DNA of 39,799 bases from Crocinitomix sp. (GCA_030836155.1 JAURQI010000098.1:1-39799); one strand, 5' to 3'. Numbered from the stretch's first letter, positions 10,765 through 20,805 are shown. Translations and numbers: made by a program. The notes: a model not told the origin generated them from the letters alone.

Positions 10765-12192
10765 ATGCAATGGATGACAAAAAATAAATGGATTGTAATG
10801 GGGTTAATGCTCGTTCATTTTATCGTTTGTTTCCTCTATATCGATTCCTTTCCGATTGCGCTAGACGAACCTTTTTCTATTTTCCATTCTCAAAAATCAC
10901 TGCCTGACCTTTGGGAGGTGTTTAAAAATGAGAATAATCCGCCCTTGCATTTTATTTTGCTCCATTTCTGGATTAAGTGGTTTGGAACGACAGCTATGGC
11001 AGTTAGATCATTGTCTTTGGTGTTCAGTGTTCTAACCATCCCCGCTTTATTTAAATTAGGAAAGAAAATTACGGGGACGCATGGTGGAATTTTATTGGTT
11101 GGCTTTTTTATATTCTCTAATTTCCATCATTATCATGCTATAGAGGCTAGGGTATACAGCCTTTTTGTTTGCCTTTTTGCATGGATTGCTTTAGATCTGT
11201 ACCAACTCATCTTTGAACAACGGAAACGAAGTATTTGGAGGTTGTTGATTTGGAATACAGCTTTACTTTATAGTCACTATTTGGCTGGATTTGTGATTGC
11301 TTGTGAAGCCGTTGTACTGATCTATTTCTATAAGCATTTAATCAAAAAAGATTGGATTAACCTGTTTATTTCTGGAGCTTTATCAGTCGTCCTTTTTATT
11401 CCTGGTTTACGCTTATGGTTAATGCGGTATGATGCTTTTGCTGAGAACACGACTTGGGTTCCAGATCCGCATTGGACAGAGTTGTATGGGAATATCGTAC
11501 GTTTCATGAATGGCAAGTTGACCTACCTGTTAATCGGTATTTTATTGATAATGCTCTTTTTTATCCGATGGAATACCTTACGGAATCATTGGAAAATGCT
11601 GATTACACCCAAAAATCAGTTTGTTTTATTGTTTTTTATATTGACCTATGGAGGGATGTTTTTGGTCTCGATTTTATTCAAACCTGTTTTCCTAGATCGA
11701 TACCTATTATATACATCAATACTTGTGTTTTTATTATATGTGGTTGTTGTTGAATTTTTATTGCATCAAAAACAAGACTATATTGCATTGCTCTTGTTGG
11801 TGCCGATGATTGCCTTTTTTGATTGGCAGCCTAAGAATAACCGTGAACCTGACCAAATGGCAAATTGGATCGAGCGTGGGGCAGGAGAGCAGTCTGTGTT
11901 GATCTGTCCACCATTCTATGATTTAACATTTATCTATCACCATCAACCGGAAATTTTTACCAATCCCATGCAAAAGGAAAAGTTGATGGAAGAGGCTTCA
12001 ATTTATAGGTTGTATAATGGATCTGAACTTAAAACAGTCGCTTTAAAAGACACCGTCTATTTCGTAGATGCCAATTCTAAATTCTTATACCCTAATAATG
12101 GTATACAAGAGGCTTTGAAGGCCGAATATAACATGATAAAATCAGAGGAGTTTAAGGGTGATTTTAGTGTGAGCCAATTCATCCGGAAATAA
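10765..12192 (+). CDS. Polytopic membrane glycosyltransferase, GT39/PMT_2-like (paralog of 8396..9814)
   Basis: Co-linear similarity with the 8396 ORF (PIALDEPFSIFHSQ; NNPPLHFILLHFWIKWFG; AIEARVYSLF; C-terminal FKGDFSV). Confidence 0.75.
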   Translation: MQWMTKNKWIVMGLMLVHFIVCFLYIDSFPIALDEPFSIFHSQKSLPDLWEVFKNENNPPLHFILLHFWIKWFGTTAMAVRSLSLVFSVLTIPALFKLGKKITGTHGGILLVGFFIFSNFHHYHAIEARVYSLFVCLFAWIALDLYQLIFEQRKRSIWRLLIWNTALLYSHYLAGFVIACEAVVLIYFYKHLIKKDWINLFISGALSVVLFIPGLRLWLMRYDAFAENTTWVPDPHWTELYGNIVRFMNGKLTYLLIGILLIMLFFIRWNTLRNHWKMLITPKNQFVLLFFILTYGGMFLVSILFKPVFLDRYLLYTSILVFLLYVVVVEFLLHQKQDYIALLLLVPMIAFFDWQPKNNREPDQMANWIERGAGEQSVLICPPFYDLTFIYHHQPEIFTNPMQKEKLMEEASIYRLYNGSELKTVALKDTVYFVDANSKFLYPNNGIQEALKAEYNMIKSEEFKGDFSVSQFIRK

Positions 12193-12203
12193 AGACCTTC
12201 AAA

Positions 12204-13700
12204 TTATTGCTTGACCAATTTCCTTGTATAGGTCCCTTGTTCGGATATGATTTTGAGGATATAATACCCTGAAGGTAGCGTGCCTAATTCCAGTTGATTA
12301 GCAGTAGAATTCATATCCTGATAGATCATACGACCTTTCATATCATAAACGATGAAATCGTTTTCAACAGAAGGTAAACCTTGAATGAATACTTGTTGAC
12401 TAAAAACAGTAGGATAGACCAAAAAATCATCTAGCGTCTCATTCACATCTTCATCAATACTTAAGGTCACGATATCAAATTCCATATCATAAACGGTGGT
12501 GCCGCTCCCACTATTGAATCTATCATTTCTAATGACAATAATATTTGAAGAGCCTAGAGAACCAAAAGGGGAGGTACCCACTGCAACAACGCCTTTATCA
12601 TAACAATAATCGGTTCCGCGTAAATCATCATTCCCTTGTTCTCCAAAATTTTTGACATAAGTAAAATCCGTATAATAATTGTTCAAGAACTTCCCAAAAA
12701 AGGCATCTGTATAACCATCGATAATATCCACAGAGCCCCAACTTGTCGTTGTTGCCGCATAGAACATGTCATTATTCGCACTGAGGCAAACATCATAAAT
12801 GATATCTGATCCTAATTGCTCCCCATTCCAAGTGGTGTCCGCAATGACTGAAAAGTCTGCTGTATCAATCTTATAAATCCAAAAGTCTTTACCACAATCG
12901 CAATCTTCATAATGATTATAACTACGGTAACCACCCATTAGATAAAATGTGTCTTTTTGAATAATAGAATTAAAGCCATCTTCACCAGCTTGACCAATAA
13001 TAAAGGTAGATCCTAGTGCTCCGTCATCCATATGATATTTTAAAACAATGCCATCAGAACTTCCAGCACCGAATGAATTGGTAATACCTGAAATAACCAG
13101 TGAATCATTGTGTATATCCACATCGGTAGCCCAATCATCAAGAGTGCCGCCCCAGGTTGTAGACCACAATTCTTCGCCATTTTTGTCCGTACGCACGATA
13201 TAAACATCGCGTTCACCTTCCCCAAAACTATACGTCTCTCCTACAATAGCAAATCCACTGTCGGGTAGTTGGATCAGACTATAAGCCTTATCCCAATTTG
13301 TGCCACCATAAGTTTGTTCCCAAACGGGTTCACCTTCAATAGTTGTTCGAACGAGGTAAAAATCAAATCCACCTGCACCAAAACTATTGGTATGCCCTGC
13401 TAGTGCAAAAGCTGAGTCTTTAGTTAAGATGACTTTCTCTCCCCAATCAGAACCTGTTCCTCCATAATTATAAGACCATTTGAATGTTCCTACAGAATCT
13501 ATTTTCATCAAGAAAGCGTCAGCTGTTTCTGAACCAAAACTACTTGAACTACCCGTTGCTATATATCCCGTATCAAGTGTCTGTTTAATATCTCGACCAA
13601 CATCAAATCCGCCGCTACCGTATGATTTTAAGAATACCGTACTCTGACCAAAAGTAATACCTCCGATCAAGCATAATACTATAAGAAGTGCTTTATTCAT
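12204..13700 (-). CDS. Secreted beta-propeller-type repeat protein with T9SS type A sorting domain
   Basis: Repeats of 'GGxxxDxxxxIxxTxDxGYxxxGxTxSFGxGxxDxxLxKxDxxGxxxWxxxYGGxxxD'; C-terminal 'VYPTVFSQQVFIQGL...LPSGYYILKIISEQGTYTRKLVKQ'. Confidence 0.85.
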   Translation of the reverse strand: MNKALLIVLCLIGGITFGQSTVFLKSYGSGGFDVGRDIKQTLDTGYIATGSSSSFGSETADAFLMKIDSVGTFKWSYNYGGTGSDWGEKVILTKDSAFALAGHTNSFGAGGFDFYLVRTTIEGEPVWEQTYGGTNWDKAYSLIQLPDSGFAIVGETYSFGEGERDVYIVRTDKNGEELWSTTWGGTLDDWATDVDIHNDSLVISGITNSFGAGSSDGIVLKYHMDDGALGSTFIIGQAGEDGFNSIIQKDTFYLMGGYRSYNHYEDCDCGKDFWIYKIDTADFSVIADTTWNGEQLGSDIIYDVCLSANNDMFYAATTTSWGSVDIIDGYTDAFFGKFLNNYYTDFTYVKNFGEQGNDDLRGTDYCYDKGVVAVGTSPFGSLGSSNIIVIRNDRFNSGSGTTVYDMEFDIVTLSIDEDVNETLDDFLVYPTVFSQQVFIQGLPSVENDFIVYDMKGRMIYQDMNSTANQLELGTLPSGYYILKIISEQGTYTRKLVKQ

Positions 13701-13706
13701 AAGGCC

Positions 13707-14945
13707 TTAAAAATTAAAATTTGCGGACAGGTGCATGCTTCTGCCATGTCCATAAGTTTTTGAAATAAATCCGATCATGTCAAAGGTTCCAAGACTAATT
13801 CGAGCCTTATCGCCAGCCCAATAATTCAGGTTTAATCCCCATTGTAAGCGTCCGAACCCCCCATAGGATAGTCGAGTGGAACCAGTGAAAGCATCTGACA
13901 CTGCATAATATGCTCCGCCATAGAAATACGGAAAATAATCGGAGGTTAATAAGGTTTTAAATCCACCAATAAATTGCAATTTTTTGTCGCTTTCGCGCAT
14001 CGGCAATTTCTGAATAGAAAACTCAATCGGTAACGCTTTAAGGACATTTCCACGAGCACGATCGATTCCTAAAGTGTCTTGAAAATTATAATTATTCTCT
14101 GCACCTTCAGGCTCATTCATAAAGTCTTGAACATCAAATCCAGTGTAACGTACTAAAGAGTCTACACCATAATCAATCGTGCTTTGATTCCAATAAATAA
14201 AACCAAGGTTGTTCACCTGAAGGTTTAATATTTGCTCGCGACCATTTTTTGTCTCAAATTTGAAATTATAGTTCAAGTCAACCGATACGCCTGACCCTTG
14301 AAGCCCGATATAAGGGGAGAAACGATCCGTTTGGTAACCAGCACCTTGTAATTGCAGCGAAATTGTATCGGTCTGGCTCAGCATCCACGAATTTGACAAA
14401 CGCCCTTCAAAGGCCCTAGAACCTATCACATAATTTAATCGAGTACTCGACATGGTCGATTTTTCGTAAATACCAATACCAACTTTTTGATAATGTAGAT
14501 ATTGAGCATGTGTAAATCCAAAATCCATGGTGTCGCCTAATGTTCCTGCATTACCATACATAAGCGTTTGGAATAAATCAGAAGCCATATGTGTAGATAA
14601 TAGATGATGGTCAGATATTTCTACCATAAAGCCGTATCGTTCATCACCAATCGGGCTAAATACCGGTGTGTAGAATAAAAGCTCTTGTTCGGCCTGCCCG
14701 CCAAAAGAATTAAGGCTTCCTAGGCGATTTAAAGCACGATCTTTAATATCGGTCGTGATTGTTCCGCCAAATAAGAACTTGTCTGCTAAGGCATTGTTAT
14801 AGCGGTTGCTGGCATAATAATTCATTGAATTAATTTGCAAAACTGATTTTTCTTCGTCTGGTGCTTCATAAACGGACATGAGCTCTTGAGCCATGACCGA
14901 TGGAGCAAAGAAAAGAGCAATATATAGAGGAATGAATTTTTTCAT
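13707..14945 (-). CDS. Putative outer-membrane protein (DUF5723-like)
   Basis: Signal peptide MKKFIPLYIALFFAPSVMAQ; beta-strand-rich pattern with C-terminal aromatic residues (SANFNF). Family assignment is by recollection of pattern only. Confidence 0.6.
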   Translation of the reverse strand: MKKFIPLYIALFFAPSVMAQELMSVYEAPDEEKSVLQINSMNYYASNRYNNALADKFLFGGTITTDIKDRALNRLGSLNSFGGQAEQELLFYTPVFSPIGDERYGFMVEISDHHLLSTHMASDLFQTLMYGNAGTLGDTMDFGFTHAQYLHYQKVGIGIYEKSTMSSTRLNYVIGSRAFEGRLSNSWMLSQTDTISLQLQGAGYQTDRFSPYIGLQGSGVSVDLNYNFKFETKNGREQILNLQVNNLGFIYWNQSTIDYGVDSLVRYTGFDVQDFMNEPEGAENNYNFQDTLGIDRARGNVLKALPIEFSIQKLPMRESDKKLQFIGGFKTLLTSDYFPYFYGGAYYAVSDAFTGSTRLSYGGFGRLQWGLNLNYWAGDKARISLGTFDMIGFISKTYGHGRSMHLSANFNF

Positions 14946-14951
14946 AGAACT

Positions 14952-16517
14952 TTATAGCGCAATCGTAATATTTAAATTAGAGCGTACATTAAAATCAAAA
15001 AAAGCGTCCGCTGGTACCTTGATCATTGCTGATTCATGTGTGTCAAAAGCTACACGTAGAATAATCTTAGAAGCTAGGTCTAATGATTCTAGTTGACCTT
15101 TGTCGAGTAAAAAAGTAACCTGTCCTGCACTTGCTGTTGTTGTATAACTTTCTTCAGCATAAATACCACTTTGAATCGGACCGCTACCAATAATTGAGTC
15201 GATAACCGTCTCGCTGTCATCTAGTAAATAAAACTTACTGGCAGCACCCATCGGAAATCCGTTTTCATAAGCAACAACGATCCGTACTTCATTAGGATCC
15301 AAATTACCTGGGTTTTCCCAATCAATATCCAAGGTGTCTTGTATCGTCAAGTTATTTGCCCCCAAATTCATTGGGAATTCCCCGTCTAAAAACAGTTCCA
15401 TTTTTGAATTAGGAAAAAATTCATCAGCACCTCCGGTTATATTGCCAAACGGATTGATTTTCATTTCATAACCCACGAGAATAGAATCACTCAAGTTTTC
15501 TAAGAATGAAATCATATTCGAATTCGTATTATTAATGATGAGCGGGTATTCTGATGGCACATAATCATAAAGTCCTCCAGATGCAGGATCAATATTTAAG
15601 GTGGTGTTTTTCTGCGGAAATTCAAGCTCAGAAAGGTTGTTAGTTCTAGTATTGATTCCGGTTAGCTTCGTGATTTTAGCTTGTGCAATCAGGTTAAATC
15701 CATTTTTTACGGTTAAGACCATGTCAATGGAGTCGAGATCCAAAGTGCCGGCTACCACATTCTTCAAAGGTGGTAATGACATGGTCATCGTATCGGCAAA
15801 TGTGTATTGACCAAAATAACCCATGGCATATTGCGGAATCATATCTTTAAAGGTAAACCCAATAACATTGGTGTCAGCGTCAGTGACAATATAATTATCG
15901 GTCTCCTCATTCGACTGAACTACTACATTGATGCCTAAAGAATTAAATAGATTCTCATCTATTCCGCGCAAATCCATATGATAGTTAGCCATATCAAAAC
16001 TAGCCTCATCCGAACTTGGGTCCGCTTCTGAGCCAGCATCCATATAATAAATGTGATTGAATGAACCTAACTCGTTTGTGACATTAGGCAAGAAGAGTGC
16101 TAGACTTGTTTTCCCAGGCCAAGTATTGACCATTTTAGTCTCAACTGTACCTGATCGGATAATGACTTTTCTGAGTTTAATATCTCCCAAATCTAATTCT
16201 TGATCATAGTTTGAAGGCTGCACAAAACTTGGTGTCACTTCAATAGATGGTACGCCGATCGCTGTTTTTTCTTGTACGGTTGTATCCGGTAATTGAATTA
16301 AGGTGTCCAGTGAAAAACCGAAAACGGGTTCGTGAATCACTAATGAGAGGTAGCCATCTGCATTCGTCTCGGTATATTCTACCGGAATCATATCGTTAAT
16401 CGTGAGGTGGCCATGGACAAGCGGAGCTTCCCATGCAGTATCCCATCTGGTTTCTTCCTTCTTACAAGCAAAAGAGAAGATAAGGAGCGCAAATAGCAGT
16501 AAGGTGTGTTTTTTCAT
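14952..16517 (-). CDS. Lipoprotein of unknown function
   Basis: Signal peptide II lipobox 'LLIFSFAC|KKEE'; 7-nt gap to the next gene on the same strand. Confidence 0.75.
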   Translation of the reverse strand: MKKHTLLLFALLIFSFACKKEETRWDTAWEAPLVHGHLTINDMIPVEYTETNADGYLSLVIHEPVFGFSLDTLIQLPDTTVQEKTAIGVPSIEVTPSFVQPSNYDQELDLGDIKLRKVIIRSGTVETKMVNTWPGKTSLALFLPNVTNELGSFNHIYYMDAGSEADPSSDEASFDMANYHMDLRGIDENLFNSLGINVVVQSNEETDNYIVTDADTNVIGFTFKDMIPQYAMGYFGQYTFADTMTMSLPPLKNVVAGTLDLDSIDMVLTVKNGFNLIAQAKITKLTGINTRTNNLSELEFPQKNTTLNIDPASGGLYDYVPSEYPLIINNTNSNMISFLENLSDSILVGYEMKINPFGNITGGADEFFPNSKMELFLDGEFPMNLGANNLTIQDTLDIDWENPGNLDPNEVRIVVAYENGFPMGAASKFYLLDDSETVIDSIIGSGPIQSGIYAEESYTTTASAGQVTFLLDKGQLESLDLASKIILRVAFDTHESAMIKVPADAFFDFNVRSNLNITIAL

Positions 16518-16643
16518 GAATCGGTCTTTGACTAATTACGAATTTACAAATAAAATGGTTGGTTACCATGTAAAGAACTGAGTGGTTTTACTCTGTTTTG
16601 AAGTGTTGTGAGATTTATATCTTTGCCGTCAGAAAAAGATAAA

Positions 16644-17126
16644 ATGGCAAAATATAGATTATTATCTAGCGATGAGCTAAAGGCATTAGAGAAGGAGTTT
16701 GTTGAATACCTTGTAGTTAACGGTATTACGGCAGATGAATGGGAGCGATTAAAAAAAGAAGAGAATGACAAAGCTTTGCAGATAACTGATTTGTTCAGTG
16801 ATGTAGTAGTGGAAGGTGCACTAAGAAAAATTAAATTTATTAATCTCTACACTTCCGAAACAGTGCAGGCTATTCAGTGTTTAGAGGATCGTATGATTAT
16901 GATGGCAGTGAAACGAGAAGATGAAACACTTGATTTGTTGACAAGAACAGCATTTGAATTACGGCATATAAAGGAGGGGCGAATTTCTATTTATAAAGGG
17001 CAAAAAAAATACGATTCAGATCGACAGAAAGTCATCTTTGATATGACGCAAAAAGGGTATGAGGTTTCTGATGGTCAATTGTTCAAACAACTTGCTTTAT
17101 TGGTGGCTGATAACGCGTCTGAATGA
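16644..17126 (+). CDS. DUF6495-like protein
   Basis: ORF 16608..17126 trimmed to MAKYRLLSSDELKALEKEFVEYLVVNGITADEWERLK..., matching my recollection of a conserved Bacteroidota family. Confidence 0.65.
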   Translation: MAKYRLLSSDELKALEKEFVEYLVVNGITADEWERLKKEENDKALQITDLFSDVVVEGALRKIKFINLYTSETVQAIQCLEDRMIMMAVKREDETLDLLTRTAFELRHIKEGRISIYKGQKKYDSDRQKVIFDMTQKGYEVSDGQLFKQLALLVADNASE

Positions 17127-17176
17127 GGTTGTTATTAGCTAGATCATTTGTTCAGTTAAGAATATTTAAACATCTG

Positions 17177-17842
17177 TTATTCATTAATTAACAGGTAGTC
17201 AGAATACGTTTTTAAAATCTTCTTACTCGCCACATTTCGTGTGATGTAATCTTTTTCCAATTTGGCACCTCTCGCTGGTGAATATTCGCGACCATAATAG
17301 ATAATTTGGATGTGTAATTTGTTCCAAATTTCCTTTGGGAAAAGTCGCTTGGCATCTTTCTCGGTTTGCTTTACCGACTTTCCATTAGTGACGCCCCAGC
17401 GCGTTAATAGACGATGGATATGTGTGTCTACAGGGAATGCGGGTACTCCAAATGCCTGTGACATAACCACTGATGCTGTTTTATGACCCACAGCAGGTAG
17501 TCGCTCTAATGCATCCATATCTGCTGGAACTTCTCCACCGTGTTCATCAATTAAGATATGAGACAAGCCATAAATTCCTTTTGATTTCATAGGCGACAAT
17601 CCACAGGGTCTTATGATTTCCTTGATTTCTGCCTCGGACATTTTGATCATGTCATAGGGGTTGTCCGCCCGTTTGAATAGGAGGGGAGTAATCTCATTCA
17701 CGCGTTTATCCGTGCATTGAGCAGAGAGTAAAACTGCAATTAGCAAAGTATAAGGATCCTTATGGTCTAAAGGAACCTCAACAGTCGGATAACAATTTTC
17801 TAATTCGTCAATAATGTATTTAACCTTTTCCGCTTTTGTCAT
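17177..17842 (-). CDS. nth: Endonuclease III (DNA-(apurinic or apyrimidinic site) lyase), lacking C-terminal Fe-S cysteines
   Basis: HhH-GPD fold signatures 'LLSAQCTDKRVNEITPLLF', 'LPAVGHKTASVVMSQAFG', 'PAFPVDTHIHRLLTRWG'. Confidence 0.92.
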   Translation of the reverse strand: MTKAEKVKYIIDELENCYPTVEVPLDHKDPYTLLIAVLLSAQCTDKRVNEITPLLFKRADNPYDMIKMSEAEIKEIIRPCGLSPMKSKGIYGLSHILIDEHGGEVPADMDALERLPAVGHKTASVVMSQAFGVPAFPVDTHIHRLLTRWGVTNGKSVKQTEKDAKRLFPKEIWNKLHIQIIYYGREYSPARGAKLEKDYITRNVASKKILKTYSDYLLINE

Positions 17843-18434
17843 CCTTTTTTATTCTGAACCCGTTCTTAATAAATTGCACAAAATCTTTGAAAGTTTCTTT
17901 ATTCGAGAACACCTCTTTGATAACGCCTGTCTTATTCTGTTGTTCTGGTTGCTTCGCAACTGGCTTTTTTTCGGTAGTTGTTTCTTTTTGTTTTCTGTCT
18001 TCAGCTCGCTCTTCCGCCGTTTTAATGCCACTTAAGCGATCAGATTTGTCAAAATTTTCTTTCGCTTCTTTAGCCCATCCCATTTGTTCTTGTGCCAGTG
18101 CTAGATTGTTGTGTGCTATAGCATCATTTGGGTCCAATTCAACGGCTTTCTCATAATCTGCTAAGGCTCCGGCATAATCCTTCATTCGGGCTTTTAAATA
18201 GCCTCTTGATTGATAACGGAAGCTGTATTCGGGGTCATGTTCAACGGCAGCATCCATATCTGCTAAGCTGAGTTCTAGCTTATCAATGTTTAAATAGGAA
18301 ATTCCACGGTGAGACAAAGCATTGGCATTCGTTGGTTCCTGTTGAAGAACGAAAGTAAAGATGCGAATAGCTTCTAAATGATCATTTTCCTTAACTTTGG
18401 CCATGCCTAAAGCAAATAGTTCCTCGTTTGTCAT
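17820..18434 (-). CDS. TPR repeat protein
   Basis: Tandem TPR motifs: 'ALSHRGISYLNIDKLELSLADMDAAVEHDP', 'YQSRGYLKARMKDYAGALADYEKAVELDPNDAIAHNNLALAQEQMG'. 23-bp overlap with nth. Confidence 0.85.
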   Translation of the reverse strand: MTNEELFALGMAKVKENDHLEAIRIFTFVLQQEPTNANALSHRGISYLNIDKLELSLADMDAAVEHDPEYSFRYQSRGYLKARMKDYAGALADYEKAVELDPNDAIAHNNLALAQEQMGWAKEAKENFDKSDRLSGIKTAEERAEDRKQKETTTEKKPVAKQPEQQNKTGVIKEVFSNKETFKDFVQFIKNGFRIKKDDKSGKG

Positions 18435-18460
18435 GGTACAAATTTACGAATAGATCGACA

Positions 18461-18697
18461 ATGCATCAATATCCTGCTTACCGAAAATATACTGGCATAG
18501 ACGTTTGGTTTAAAATAACCTCTGATCGGCATTTTATTGAACTCAAAAAAATGGGCCAGCGCTGGATCAAACATGAAGTAGTTGCCGAACAATATCCGGA
18601 GATAGTTTTTATTCAGGATATGCTTTCAATGTTAGATGGTCGTTGGGAAATACAGGAAGGTGAATTGTTTGAGGATGTTTTGGTAAGTCTTGATTGA
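18461..18697 (+). CDS. Small hypothetical protein
   Basis: MHQYPAYRKYTGIDVWFKITSDRHFIELKKMGQRWIKHEVVAEQYPE... Start chosen downstream of the ORF-track start because the upstream part overlaps the divergent TPR gene. Confidence 0.5.
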   Translation: MHQYPAYRKYTGIDVWFKITSDRHFIELKKMGQRWIKHEVVAEQYPEIVFIQDMLSMLDGRWEIQEGELFEDVLVSLD

Positions 18698-18897
18698 AAG
18701 GAAGTCCAAACAAGATTATACAGGTTTAATTGAACAGATTGTCTTTAAATCTTCCATTGTCAAGCATTCTTCAGACGATTTTTCAAATAAACCTAGAATA
18801 GTAAATACATAAAGAATCAATTCTTATGCTTTTGAAAACAATCACTACCGGAGTTTGTTAGTTCAGTAGTTGTTAATAAAACAACTATATTCAAAAA

Positions 18898-19823
18898 ATG
18901 AAAAATATAAGGGGCATATCACTCGAAGTCATCCAGCTCAGTTTAGCTGTATTGCTGGCAAGTATTGGTTTAAAGGCCTTTTTATACCCAATAATTTCTT
19001 AGACGGTGGTGTTACAGGGGTTTCTATTTTGATGAGTGAGTTAACGGGGGTCGAGCTTTCGGTTTGGTTGCCGATACTTAGTGTTCCCTTTGTTATTGTG
19101 GGTTGGTTTACGGTTTCAAAACGAATTTTGGTTAAATCTATCGTTGGTATTTTCGCTTTATCGCTCGTTATCCATTTTGAAAATTTTGCTCCGATCACAG
19201 ATGAGAAACTCCTGATTTCAATTTTTGGAGGTTTATTCCTAGGGGCGGGTATAGGTCTAGCCATTAAAAACGGAGCTGTTTTGGATGGAGCGGAGATACT
19301 GGGTATTTTCATCAATGAAAAAACGGGTATTTCTATTGGGGTTGTGATTTTGTGGTTTAATGTGATCTTGTTCATCTTCACTGGGCTATTATTTTCTCTT
19401 GAAATTGCAATGTATTCAATTCTGGCCTTCTTAGTAACAGCGAAAACCATTGATCTGATTATTGAAGGTTTTGAGGATTATGCGGGATTGATGATCGTCT
19501 CGAACGAGTCCGAAGCTATACAAAAGGCGATGGCAGAAAAAGGAGGTCAAGGTATGATGGTTTATGGAGGAGCTTCTGGTGTTGGCCGTTACGGGAAAAA
19601 GGAAGGAATGGAGGTGATCCATACGATCGTCAATCGAATAGATGTCAAAAAAGTCTACAGAATCATTGATGAAATCGACGATGAAGCCTTCATTATTGAG
19701 TTTGACGTCAATAATGTGAAAGGTGGAGTTTTGCGAAAGTATTTTTCAAAAGAGAAGCTAGCCGATCAAGCTTCTAAAATCGTGGAGCTAAAACCTCAAA
19801 AGAAATCAGGTAAGGCAAATTAG
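18898..19823 (+). pseudogene. YitT/DUF2179 family membrane protein with apparent single-base frameshift near the N-terminus
   Basis: ATG at 18898 gives MKNIRGISLEVIQLSLAVLLASIGLKAFL then runs out of frame. The family sequence continues in the other frame as IPNNFLDGGVTGVSILMSELTGVELSVWLPILS... The junction is a T5 run at 18979-18983; T6 restores the frame. Confidence 0.75.
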
Positions 19824-20767
19824 TGGGTTTGCGCCCATTCAACAACTTCGCCTATTTTCATTTTAAGCATCTCTTCCGGAAGGTTAGACCGGATGGCATC
19901 GATTAAAGCCTCACGCATCCGTTTTTTAATGAAGATGCGACTCGTGATTAGGCTCACCTCTCGTAAAGGATTGATATCCTTAAAGGGCTTCACATTTTCC
20001 TTCCGCTTAGCAGTCAGATTATTACAGACCAATTCAGGAATAAGTGTAATACCTCCTTCTTTGTCTACCAGTTTTATTAAAGTTTCGATGGATGCGCTTT
20101 CATAACTGAAGCCAGATTGATCTTTATCTTCTTGCAATTCACAAAGATTTACAGCCTGATTCCTAAAACAGTTGCCATTACTCATAAGCCATATTTTCTG
20201 ATCGCGCATAGTGCTGATATCAATCTGGCTGAGATTGGCAAAGTCGTGATTTTTATGGCAATACAGCATGATCCTTTCATAATATAAGGGGGTTGTTTTA
20301 AAACCATTTCGAGGTAAAGGTGTTGCTAATATTCCCATGTCTACATCGCCTTTTTCAATTCCATCCATCAAATCTTCTGATAACATTTCTTTGATTGATA
20401 TTTCTAGATCTGGAAATTTTTTGGCAAAACGTCCAATAAAGTTAGGAAGCAAATAGGGCGCGATAGACGGAATGATGCCTAGTGTTAATCGACCAGACAA
20501 GGTTTTTTTTGAAAACTGTATGATTTCATCAATTTTGTCTGTTTCTGAAAGTATAATTTTGGCTTGTTCAATTACGGATTCACCAACTTCGGTAGGCGTT
20601 ACGGGCTTTTTCGAACGATCAAATAGAATGACGTTTAAATCTTCTTCCATTTTTTTGATTTGCATACTCAAGGTGGGTTGGGTGACAAAACAGTGGGTAG
20701 CAGCTTTCGAAAAGGATTGGTATTTCGCAACCGCTACAATGTACTCGAGTTGAATAAAAGAAGTCAT
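19820..20767 (-). CDS. oxyR: Hydrogen peroxide-inducible LysR-family regulator OxyR
   Basis: N-terminal LysR HTH 'FSKAATHCFVTQPTLSMQIKKMEEDL'; redox pair in 'GNC-FRNQAVNL-CEL', the same C-X8-C spacing as OxyR Cys199/Cys208; divergent from dps. Confidence 0.9.
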   Translation of the reverse strand: MTSFIQLEYIVAVAKYQSFSKAATHCFVTQPTLSMQIKKMEEDLNVILFDRSKKPVTPTEVGESVIEQAKIILSETDKIDEIIQFSKKTLSGRLTLGIIPSIAPYLLPNFIGRFAKKFPDLEISIKEMLSEDLMDGIEKGDVDMGILATPLPRNGFKTTPLYYERIMLYCHKNHDFANLSQIDISTMRDQKIWLMSNGNCFRNQAVNLCELQEDKDQSGFSYESASIETLIKLVDKEGGITLIPELVCNNLTAKRKENVKPFKDINPLREVSLITSRIFIKKRMREALIDAIRSNLPEEMLKMKIGEVVEWAQTH

Positions 20768-20779
20768 AGTATAGTATTT

Positions 20780-20797
20780 ACTTATTCAAATATAAGT
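20780..20797. promoter_or_regulatory. Candidate OxyR operator dyad
   Basis: Perfect inverted arms ACTTAT-TCAAAT-ATAAGT; a third ACTTAT half-site at 20810-20815, all within the 105-bp oxyR/dps intergenic region. Confidence 0.45.
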
Positions 20798-20805
20798 ATT
20801 ATCAA

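Noticed and set aside
16544-16771. Minus-strand 75-aa ORF
   Set aside because: Antisense to the DUF6495-like gene start; serine/phenylalanine-rich translation without recognisable features.
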